The notes beneath the pieces were generated by a model. It was not told where the DNA came from. It saw only the letters and a list, made by a program, of their open reading frames with translations, and did not search any database. A program made the position numbers and the translations under genes. From contig NZ_PQSQ01000033.1 in assembly GCF_002920575.1 (NCBI RefSeq), forward strand, positions 1 to 64,000: a stretch of 64,000 nucleotides of DNA, written 5' to 3'. Positions 57,227 through 64,000 of this stretch are shown in pieces. Numbering within the stretch: the first letter of the stretch is position 1; each line of letters starts with the position of its first letter. Source of the stretch: Streptomyces sp. Ru73 (GTDB lineage Bacteria > Actinomycetota > Actinomycetes > Streptomycetales > Streptomycetaceae).

Positions 57227-59317
57227 ATGCGCTGGTTGGTGGGGTGGAGCAGTACCGCCACGGGCCCGGACCTCACCGACGACAGCCGGACGGTGCTCCC
57301 CGTGGGCGCCCAACTCCTGTGGGACGGCCCCGATCCGCTGTGGGCGGTCGGCGACTGGCGCCCCGACGAGGTGCGCGTCGTGCAGGCCGACCCCGAGACC
57401 CGGATCGCGGTCTTCGGGGTCTGCGGCGCCACCGACGACCAGTTGCGCGTGGGCCTGCTGGCGGCGCGCGGCGGAGCGCTGCGTCACCTCACCGCCTGGC
57501 CCGGGAGCTACACCGCCGTCGCGCAGGTGGGCCGCCGGCTGACCGTCACGGGCGATCTGGCCGGTGCTCGGCCGGTGTTCCACACCCGGTGGGCGGGCGG
57601 CACGGCCTACGCGACCGCCGCGCTGCCGCTCGCCGACCTGATCGAGGCGAGCCTCGACGTCGGGCACCTCGCGGCCCTGCTGGCCTGCCCGGACGCGCCC
57701 GAGGCGCTGGGCCACGGAACGCCCTACGCGGGCGTGCGGCGCGTCCCGCCCGGCCACGCCCTCGTGCTGCGCGGCGGGACCAGCGAGATCACCTCGTACG
57801 AGCGGACCCAGTCGCTGGCCGTCTCCGCGCCGCAGCTCGCTCCCGAACAGGCCGTGGACGGCGTGCGGGAGGCGCTCGTGGAGGCCGTACGGGCGCGTCT
57901 GGCGGCCCCGCGGCACGCGCCCGACCCGCACGGCGGCCCGGGCGCTCCCGGCGGCCTGGACCCCGGTCCGGTGCCCGGCATGGGCCCGGCGGACCGGCGG
58001 GCGGCCCGCGGCGCTCCGGCGCCCGGCGTCGGTGCCGACCTGTCCGGCGGCAGCGCCTCGGGCACGCTGGCGCTGCTCGCCGCGGGCCTGCCGGGGCAGC
58101 CGGGCCGGCTCAACGGGCAGGGCGAGCGGCTGCTCGCGGTGACCTTCAACGACCGGGCCACCAACGGCGGCAGGGAGTACCGGGAGGCCGAGCTGGAGCG
58201 GGCCCGCAGCATCGCGGACAACCCGCGGCTGCACCACGTGGTGGTCGCCGCGGGCGAGGAGGCGCTGCCGTACGCGGACCTCGGGGCCGGGCCGCTCACG
58301 GACGAGCCGGGGCCCTCGATGGTCTCCGCCGAACGGCACCGCAGGCGGCTGCTCTCGGGGAGCGCCGACCACTTCGTGGGGCACGGCGCGCGGCAGGTGC
58401 TGGACGCCCATCCGGCGCGCCTGGCCGACCTGTTGCTGGACCGGCACCGCCGGCACCTGCTGCGGCCCGTCACGGCGCTCGCGAAGGCGGACGGCACCGC
58501 GGCGCACTCGGTGCTCATACCGTTCACGGTCTACCGGGCCGCGCGCCGGCTGGCCCGTACGCCCTACGGGACGGGCATCTCGGAGGCCGCCGGGAGGCTG
58601 CGGGCACGTGAGTTCGCCGACGAGCCGGTGACGGGCAGCGCCGTGGACGCCTCCCTGGCGGCGCTCACGTGGTGCCGGCCAGGGCCCGCCGCGCGCTGGC
58701 TCACAGGAGAGGCGCTCGCTGAAGTATCGGTTCGGCTGAGCGACGCGGCGCTGCGCGCGCCGGCCGTCGGGCGCCCCGGCGAGCGCCGCGCCCGCGCCGC
58801 ACTCGCCCGGCACGCCGCCGACCACCGGGTCTTCGAGCAGGCCGCCGAGGTACGGAACCAGCGGCTGCACGCGCCCTTCCTGGACAACCAGGTGGTACTC
58901 GCCTGCCGCGCGCTCCCGGACACGCTGCGGGTGCAACCGGGCGCGCGCGCCTCGGTCCTGCGCGCCGTGCTCTCCGGAGCCGGCGTCCGCGACCTCCCGC
59001 CCGGCTGGGGCGCCACCTCGCACGTGACGCACGCGGCGGCGGTACGTGCCGGGCTGCGCGCCTCGATGGACGACCTGCTCCGGCTGTTCGACGCGCCGCT
59101 GCTCGCCGACGCGGGGCTCGTGGAGGCCCGCGTCGTACGGAAGGCGCTGCGGGCTGCCGCCGACGGGGCACCGCTGCCGCTGGACGGCCTGGCCGAGCTG
59201 GTCTCCACGGAGCTGTGGCTGCGCCGCCTGCTCGCCCGGCGCGGCACCTGCTGGACCGGCGCCGCGGCCCCCAGGCAGCGCGCGGTCTCCAGCGGGGTCG
59301 AGCGACTGGCCCTCTAA
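57227..59317 (+). CDS. Asparagine-synthase-like protein with altered catalytic motifs
   Basis: 696 residues. An N-terminal glutaminase-like domain (about 1-200) and a C-terminal synthetase-like domain (about 210-690) make the AsnB plan also used by lasso-peptide and beta-lactam cyclases. The protein begins MRWLVGW, so the Cys2 nucleophile for glutamine is absent. The PP-loop that should read SGGxDS is SGGSAS at 273-278, with Ala in place of the key Asp. ATG with GGGGAG six bases upstream. The sequence recalls macrolactam-cyclase-like proteins in Streptomyces, but no precursor, protease or recognition-element gene is near. Activity is doubtful. Confidence 0.82.
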   Translation: MRWLVGWSSTATGPDLTDDSRTVLPVGAQLLWDGPDPLWAVGDWRPDEVRVVQADPETRIAVFGVCGATDDQLRVGLLAARGGALRHLTAWPGSYTAVAQVGRRLTVTGDLAGARPVFHTRWAGGTAYATAALPLADLIEASLDVGHLAALLACPDAPEALGHGTPYAGVRRVPPGHALVLRGGTSEITSYERTQSLAVSAPQLAPEQAVDGVREALVEAVRARLAAPRHAPDPHGGPGAPGGLDPGPVPGMGPADRRAARGAPAPGVGADLSGGSASGTLALLAAGLPGQPGRLNGQGERLLAVTFNDRATNGGREYREAELERARSIADNPRLHHVVVAAGEEALPYADLGAGPLTDEPGPSMVSAERHRRRLLSGSADHFVGHGARQVLDAHPARLADLLLDRHRRHLLRPVTALAKADGTAAHSVLIPFTVYRAARRLARTPYGTGISEAAGRLRAREFADEPVTGSAVDASLAALTWCRPGPAARWLTGEALAEVSVRLSDAALRAPAVGRPGERRARAALARHAADHRVFEQAAEVRNQRLHAPFLDNQVVLACRALPDTLRVQPGARASVLRAVLSGAGVRDLPPGWGATSHVTHAAAVRAGLRASMDDLLRLFDAPLLADAGLVEARVVRKALRAAADGAPLPLDGLAELVSTELWLRRLLARRGTCWTGAAAPRQRAVSSGVERLAL

Positions 59318-59368
59318 GGCGCCGCGCCACCGGGCGCAGCCAAGGCGCCGCGCCACCGGGCGCAGCGC

Positions 59369-61219
59369 TCACCGACAGCTGATCTGTGACTGTGCCCAGT
59401 CGCTGAACGTCAGGGTGTCGGCGGGCGTCGCCGGCTCGGCGACCAGCCGGAGGGTCTTGCGGCCCGCCAGCGGTACGTGCACCGGTACGGCCGCGTCACC
59501 GCCCCGCACCACACCGGAGCGCCACTGCCGCACGCCGTCCGCGTACACGGAGAAGCGCACCGCGCCGCGTCCCAGTGCCAGGTCGTCCACGCCCGCGACG
59601 GCGTCGAAGACCGTGCACTCCCGGTTGAGGTCGATCGTCACCGACGACGGTGCGTGCGTCGTCACTCCACGGGGGTACTGCTTGCCGCCGATGCTGACGT
59701 TCCCCTGGCGCTTCCACAGGAAGCTGCTCTCCGCGGTGCGCACCTCCGGCTTGTCACCGCTGCCGGTGAAATCCCAGTCCAGGGTGTTGACCGGGAACGG
59801 CGCGGCCGGCGGGGGCGCCGGTGCGGGCGGTGTCGGCTTCGGTTTCGGCGGGGGCTTCGGAGCCGGCGCGCGCGTCGGCTCGGGCGCGGGCTTCGCCGGC
59901 TTCGGCTTCGGAGGCGGGGTGGGCTTGGGCTTCGGCTTCGGCGGTACGGGCTTGGGCGCCGGCGGCTCGGGCTTCGGCTTCGGGGTGGGCTTGGGCGCCG
60001 GCTTCTGCGGTGCCGGGCTGGACGGGGCCGGCGGGCGCGGCTCGGCCTGTGGCTTCGGCGGGTCGTGCAGGCCGGCCAGGGCCATGGCCACGCCCGCGGC
60101 GGCGACCGTGAGCCCCGCGCCGATGCCGACCTTCGCGGGCGTCCCGAGCCCCTCGGCGGCGGCTCCGGCCCCCGCGGAGTGCCCGGTGCCCCCGGCCGCC
60201 GCCGCGGCGCCCGTGGCGGCCGCAGCGCCCGCTCCAGCGGCCCCCACGACCCCGGCCGCCGCCTTGACGGCGTACCCGGCGGCGAACCAGCCGATGACCG
60301 CGACCGGCAGCACCGCGCGGATCCGCTGGTTGACGTCGGCGACCTCGCGCGCCGCGAGACGGCAGCGCGCGCACTCGTCCAGGTGCTTGCGCAGCCCGCG
60401 CTCGGCCCGTACGCGCAGACCGCCGCGGGCGTACGCGCCCAGCCGGTCCGCGTACCGGGCGCAGTCGCCGCCCGCCGTCAGGGTCTCGCTGACGTGCGCC
60501 TGGAGGTACGCCTGCTTGAGGCCCTCCCGTGCGCGGTGCGCCAGCACGGCCGTGGCGTTGGCGGACAGCCCGAGGAGCGGTGCCACCTCGCTCGGGGACT
60601 CCTCCTCGACCGTCGTGTGCCACAGCACCGTCTGGTAGCGCTCGGGCAGGCTGCGGAACGCCCGTACGGCCAGCGACCGCTCGGCCTCGTGCATCGCGCG
60701 CACGTCCGCCCCCAGGTCCAGCGTGTCGTCGTCCATCGAGGAGCCGGCGGCGGAGGACGCGAAGACCGCGAAGTCCTCGACCAGGTGCTCGCGCTTGGCG
60801 GTCCGGCTCCAGTTGGCCGCCGCGCGGCGCACGGTGGTGAGCAGGTACGCGCGTACCGCGGTCTTCGGGCCCGAGCCGCGGCGCACCGCCTGGAGGGTGC
60901 GCGCGAAGACCTCACCGGTCAGGTCCTCGGCGGTGTGCGCGTCCCGGCAGCAGGTGCGGGCGTAGCGGCGTACGGCGTCGGCGTGCCGGCGGTACAGCTC
61001 CTCGTAGGCGCTGTCGTCGCCGGCCCGCATACGGGCCACCAGCTCGGTGTCGGACAGGGGCGCACGGGGCCCGCCGGGCTCGGCACCGGACGGCGTGGCC
61101 TGTCCGGCCGTGCCGGACCCGGGCGTGCGCTGCTGCGGCACGGCTTCCGGACGGCCCGTGTCCGGGCCGGCGCCTCTGACCGCGCCGTCGTCGCGCTCGT
61201 CGCGCCCCTCAAATGTCAT
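59369..61219 (-). CDS. ECF sigma factor fused to ZAS motif, hydrophobic segments and NPCBM-like sensor
   Basis: 616 residues. Sigma region 2 at about 65-135 (DSAYEELYRRHADAVRRYART, AEDLTGEVFARTLQAVRRG) and region 4 at about 190-243 (LPERYQTVLW, EVAPLLGLSANATAVLAHRAREGL). A ZAS anti-sigma motif Hx3Cx2C at His279/Cys283/Cys286 follows. Next come hydrophobic stretches at about 302-338 and 363-384, a long Pro/Lys linker (about 388-465) and a C-terminal NPCBM-type carbohydrate-binding domain (TLDWDFTGSGD, YPRGVTTHAPSSVTIDL, FDAVAGVDD). It thus unites sigma factor, anchor and probable wall-sugar sensor in one chain. ATG 61219 has GGGAG eight bases upstream. It follows the AtrA-like gene on the same strand. 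Confidence 0.9.
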   Translation of the reverse strand: MTFEGRDERDDGAVRGAGPDTGRPEAVPQQRTPGSGTAGQATPSGAEPGGPRAPLSDTELVARMRAGDDSAYEELYRRHADAVRRYARTCCRDAHTAEDLTGEVFARTLQAVRRGSGPKTAVRAYLLTTVRRAAANWSRTAKREHLVEDFAVFASSAAGSSMDDDTLDLGADVRAMHEAERSLAVRAFRSLPERYQTVLWHTTVEEESPSEVAPLLGLSANATAVLAHRAREGLKQAYLQAHVSETLTAGGDCARYADRLGAYARGGLRVRAERGLRKHLDECARCRLAAREVADVNQRIRAVLPVAVIGWFAAGYAVKAAAGVVGAAGAGAAAATGAAAAAGGTGHSAGAGAAAEGLGTPAKVGIGAGLTVAAAGVAMALAGLHDPPKPQAEPRPPAPSSPAPQKPAPKPTPKPKPEPPAPKPVPPKPKPKPTPPPKPKPAKPAPEPTRAPAPKPPPKPKPTPPAPAPPPAAPFPVNTLDWDFTGSGDKPEVRTAESSFLWKRQGNVSIGGKQYPRGVTTHAPSSVTIDLNRECTVFDAVAGVDDLALGRGAVRFSVYADGVRQWRSGVVRGGDAAVPVHVPLAGRKTLRLVAEPATPADTLTFSDWAQSQISCR

Positions 61220-61411
61220 TGCCGAGGCTCCCGGACCTACGCTCCCACCCTGACCATCGCGCAAGACTGCCACAAGGTTGGCTGAACCCTTATGGCGGAG
61301 TCCGGCAATCACTCGTCCGGGGTTACTTGCCGGGCAACAGCTCTAGAAGTCACCCGACCGGGGCATGATTCCTCACTTGGGGGCGGGGCGGAAAGGGCCG
61401 GGAACGCGGCA

Positions 61412-61437
61412 GTGGCCGGGGCGATCGCCCCGGCCAC
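61412..61437 (-). terminator. Palindromic terminator behind the AtrA-like gene
   Basis: A perfect 26-bp palindrome centred on GCGATCGC, with GTGGCCGGGG arms, starting 18 bases behind the minus-strand stop. It has no spare loop, so an unpaired apex must form in RNA. It separates the regulator from the sigma-factor gene. Confidence 0.75.
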
Positions 61438-61455
61438 CGGTCCGTACGCGTCCGC

Positions 61456-62271
61456 TCAGGCCACCGGCCGCGACCGGAGGCCCTCCAGCAGGATCTCCAG
61501 GAGCCGCGCCGAGGCGGCCTGCTGCTGCGCCGCGTCCGGGAGCGAGGGCGCCCCCGTGGCGATCACCAGCAGCACGTCCGAGACCGTCACGTCGGCGCGC
61601 AGCTCCCCTGCCTCGCGCGCCCGCTCCACGAGCTGCCCGACGACCTCCAGGAGGGCCTGTGCGCCCCCGCTGTCGGCCGCTGTCGCCTCCGGGCCCTGGC
61701 CGTTGGGGTGCGACGCCGCCGGCTCGTCGTCCGGCGCCGTGCGCTGGGCGACGATGCGCAGCTCGCCGGGCGCCACGGCGGGCTCCGGCGCGGACCGCTG
61801 CTGCGGCACCCGTGCCTCCGCGAGCCCGTCGGCCCCGTCCACGCCGCTGCCGACCCGCAGGATGCTCGGCGGCAGCAGCCGGCCGGCGCCGGACGCCACG
61901 GACGTGCGCAGGAAGCGCGAGAGGGCCGACCACGGGTCGTCCTCCTGCCCGAGCGCGGTACGCGCCTGGTCCGTCAGCCGGGCGGTCTCCTCCTCCGCTA
62001 TCCGGCGGACCAGGACGTCCTTGCTCGGGAAGCGGCGGTAGACCGTGCCCACCCCCACCCGGGCCCGGCGGGCCACGTCCTCCATGGGCGCGCCGTACCC
62101 CAGCTCCCCGAAGACTTCACGGGCGGCGCGCAGGACGTGTTCCAAGTTGCGCTGTGCGTCCACCCGGAGCGGTGTGGTCCGGGCGGGCGCGCCCGCCTCG
62201 CTCACGCCGCCGGTCCGGTCGCCCGCAGCGGACGCCACGGCCGCCGGCCAATGAGAACTCTGCATGTGCAT
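61456..62271 (-). CDS. atrA: TetR-family regulator, AtrA orthologue
   Basis: 271 residues. The TetR HTH lies at about 37-88: NLEHVLRAAREVFGELGYGAPMEDVARRARVGVGTVYRRFPSK. The remaining helical domain carries a long Ala/Glu-rich insert (about 115-190) seen in AtrA-type proteins. AtrA activates actII-ORF4 in S. coelicolor and strR in S. griseus, linking nutrition (N-acetylglucosamine metabolism) to antibiotic production. The ndh gene is its divergent neighbour, as I recall for the reference chromosome. ATG 62271 has GGGGA seven bases upstream; ATG 62265 is a close alternative. Confidence 0.88.
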   Translation of the reverse strand: MHMQSSHWPAAVASAAGDRTGGVSEAGAPARTTPLRVDAQRNLEHVLRAAREVFGELGYGAPMEDVARRARVGVGTVYRRFPSKDVLVRRIAEEETARLTDQARTALGQEDDPWSALSRFLRTSVASGAGRLLPPSILRVGSGVDGADGLAEARVPQQRSAPEPAVAPGELRIVAQRTAPDDEPAASHPNGQGPEATAADSGGAQALLEVVGQLVERAREAGELRADVTVSDVLLVIATGAPSLPDAAQQQAASARLLEILLEGLRSRPVA

Positions 62272-62712
62272 AGATGATCCCCCGGTAATGACGTCTCCCC
62301 CCGGAGACTCCCCGCCCTGACTGCCGGGGATCGCCGACAACCGGCTCCCCGACGGAGTACGAACATAGTTGAGCGCAGGTCAAGAATGAAGGGGGCAGTT
62401 CCGTACAGTCCGCCCCTCGAACGGAGTACGGGCCCGTTCCGCCCCGTTTCCGTACACTCCCGCCATCTCGTACCCCCTCCTGACCTGCGCAGCTCATTCC
62501 ACACCTGCGGAACGGGCGCTTCCAACGGGGCACACCGCGCACCGTCCGTATTTCGCCTTTCCTGTGGACAAAGGGACGGCGGAGAGGCGTCATGGAGAAA
62601 TGCTGTGTCCCGGAGCGGGTACACGGCTATCCGATCGTGGCTCCGCCGGGGCCGGACCGACGCCCCCGGAAGCACCCCACGGGCCATGGGCGACGTCGCG
62701 AGGAGATCCTCT
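62272..62712. other. Divergent promoter region between atrA and ndh
   Basis: 441 bases. Two related boxes, GACGGAGTACGAAC (near 62351) and GAACGGAGTACGGGCC (near 62420), and two TTCCGTACA boxes (near 62399 and 62449) point to a repeated operator. No gene is supported. Confidence 0.5.
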
Positions 62713-64000
62713 GTGAAGCACCCGGCGCGCATTCTCGTAGTCGGCGGCGGCTACGTCGGCATGTACACCGCCCTCCGTCTGCAGCGGAAGCTGCGCAAGG
62801 AACTGCAGGGCGGCACCGTCGAGATCGTGGTGGTCGACCCCGACCCGTACATGACCTACCAGCCGTTCCTGCCCGAAGCGGCGGCCGGCTCCATCTCGCC
62901 CCGCCATGTCGTCGTCCCCCTGCGCCGCGTCCTGGACCGGTGCCGCGTCGTCATCGGCGAGGTGACGGGCATCGACCACGCCAAGCGCACCGCCACCCTG
63001 TCCACGCTGGCCACGGAGGAGGAGGGCACCGGCGGCATCGAGATGCAGTACGACGAGCTGGTACTCGCACCCGGCTCGATCTCGCGCACGCTGCCCGTCC
63101 CGGGATTGGCCGAATTCGGTATCGGCTTCAAGACCGTCGAGGAAGCCATCGGGCTGCGCAACCACGTACTGGAGCAGCTGGACATCGCGTCCTCCACCCG
63201 TGACCCCGCCGTCCGGGACGCCGCGCTCACGTTCGTCTTCGTGGGCGGCGGCTACGCGGGCGTCGAGGCGCTCGCCGAGCTGGAGGACATGGCCCGCTAC
63301 GCGGTGCGGTACTACCACAACGTGCGCGCCGAGGACATGAAGTGGCTGCTGGTCGAGGCGACCGGCCGCATCCTGCCCGAGGTGGGCGAGGAGATGGGCA
63401 CGTACGCCCTACGGGAGCTGCGCGGCCGCAACATCGATGTGCGGCTCGACACGCGCCTGGAGTCGTGCGAGAACCGCGTCGCCGTCCTGGACGACGGCTC
63501 GCGCTTCCCGACCCGCACCCTCGTGTGGACGGCCGGCGTCAAGCCGCACCCCATCCTGGCCGCGACCGACCTGCCGCTCAACGAACGCGGCCGCCTGAAG
63601 TGCACCGCCGCGCTCCGGGTGGCGGGCGTCGAGCACGCCTGGGGCGCCGGTGACGCCGCCGCCGTACCGGACGTCACGGCCGAGGAACCCGGCAAGGAGT
63701 GCGCGCCCAACGCGCAGCACGCCGTGCGCCAGGCCAGGGTGCTCGCCGAGAACATCGCCGCCGCCCTGCGGAACGAGCCCGTCCACGACTACGCGCACAA
63801 GTACGTCGGCTCGGTCGCCTCCCTCGGGCTGCACAAGGGCGTGGCCCACGTGTACGGACGGAAGCTGAAGGGCTATCCGGCGTGGTTCATGCACCGCGCC
63901 TACCACCTCAGCCGCGTCCCGACGCTCAACCGCAAGGCGCGCGTGGTCGCCGAATGGTCGCTCGCCGCGTTCTTCAAACGCGAGATCGTCTCCCTCGGGT
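62713..64000 (+). CDS. ndh: Type II NADH dehydrogenase, 3' end outside the window
   Basis: 429 residues visible, no stop before the window ends. Two dinucleotide-binding motifs: ILVVGGGYVGMYTALRLQ near the start (FAD) and TFVFVGGGYAGVEALAELEDM at about 175 (NADH). AWGAGDAAAVPD and QHAVRQARVLAENI complete the NDH-2 signature. It transfers electrons from NADH to menaquinone at the membrane face without pumping protons. GTG with AGGAG seven bases upstream. Divergent from the AtrA-like gene. Confidence 0.95.
   Translation, partial: MKHPARILVVGGGYVGMYTALRLQRKLRKELQGGTVEIVVVDPDPYMTYQPFLPEAAAGSISPRHVVVPLRRVLDRCRVVIGEVTGIDHAKRTATLSTLATEEEGTGGIEMQYDELVLAPGSISRTLPVPGLAEFGIGFKTVEEAIGLRNHVLEQLDIASSTRDPAVRDAALTFVFVGGGYAGVEALAELEDMARYAVRYYHNVRAEDMKWLLVEATGRILPEVGEEMGTYALRELRGRNIDVRLDTRLESCENRVAVLDDGSRFPTRTLVWTAGVKPHPILAATDLPLNERGRLKCTAALRVAGVEHAWGAGDAAAVPDVTAEEPGKECAPNAQHAVRQARVLAENIAAALRNEPVHDYAHKYVGSVASLGLHKGVAHVYGRKLKGYPAWFMHRAYHLSRVPTLNRKARVVAEWSLAAFFKREIVSLG

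Overview
The window is chromosomal DNA of a Streptomyces (or very close streptomycete). The grounds are the very high GC with G/C third positions, many GTG starts, the developmental regulator BldC, an Lsr2-family nucleoid protein, a valine dehydrogenase, an AtrA-type TetR regulator, DUF3073 and a c-di-AMP riboswitch in front of a cell-wall hydrolase. As far as I recall, the gene order purD - purC - tRNA-Gly - lsr2-like - purSQL - purF - purM - DUF3073 - vdh - bldC - hrpA ... atrA - ndh is that of the conserved core of Streptomyces chromosomes. That synteny is knowledge, not something the window alone proves.

Layout. Positions 1-2.6 kb hold a GntR regulator, an unknown protein and a SLATT-type membrane protein. 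Positions 3-18.2 kb carry de novo purine synthesis in pieces: purD, purC, a purSQL operon with ATGA overlaps, and a purFM pair. Between them lie a degenerate M48-like membrane protein, a DMFA2-like protein, three tRNA-Gly genes and an lsr2-like gene. Positions 18.2-23 kb hold DUF3073, vdh, an unknown gene, bldC with a long leader and a strong U-tract terminator, a small Cys protein and tRNA-Asp. Positions 23.2-36.1 kb hold hrpA, an ABC-2-like membrane protein, tRNA-Phe/Asp/Glu, a membrane metallophosphoesterase, a small zincin, a lipoprotein, a DEAD-box helicase with a long Arg/Asp/Gly tail, and tRNA-Lys.

Positions 36.2-44.7 kb look more accessory: an NB-ARC/TPR protein, a probable polymorphic toxin with a candidate immunity gene, a SpoIIE-type PP2C phosphatase and a DUF2332 protein. 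Positions 45-56.5 kb hold the riboswitch and an M23 peptidase, a VOC protein, an aldo/keto reductase, a frameshifted SRA-HNH (modification-dependent) nuclease, PrsW, trmB, a LhgO-type oxidase and a sporulation-associated TPR regulator. Positions 57.2-64 kb hold an asparagine-synthase-like protein with broken active-site motifs, an ECF sigma factor fused to a ZAS motif, hydrophobic segments and an NPCBM-like sensor, the AtrA-like regulator, and the start of a type II NADH dehydrogenase that runs off the window.

The most interesting items are these. A tRNA-Gly(UCC) lacks the canonical D-loop GG and T-loop TTC, resembling the non-proteinogenic cell-wall glycine tRNAs of staphylococci. A sigma factor is fused to its own probable envelope sensor, with a PrsW protease 8 kb away. 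There is a toxin/immunity pair, an SRA-HNH gene broken at a G-run, two degenerate enzymes, a nested hairpin ahead of purF, and several tandem repeats of unknown role directly behind stop codons.
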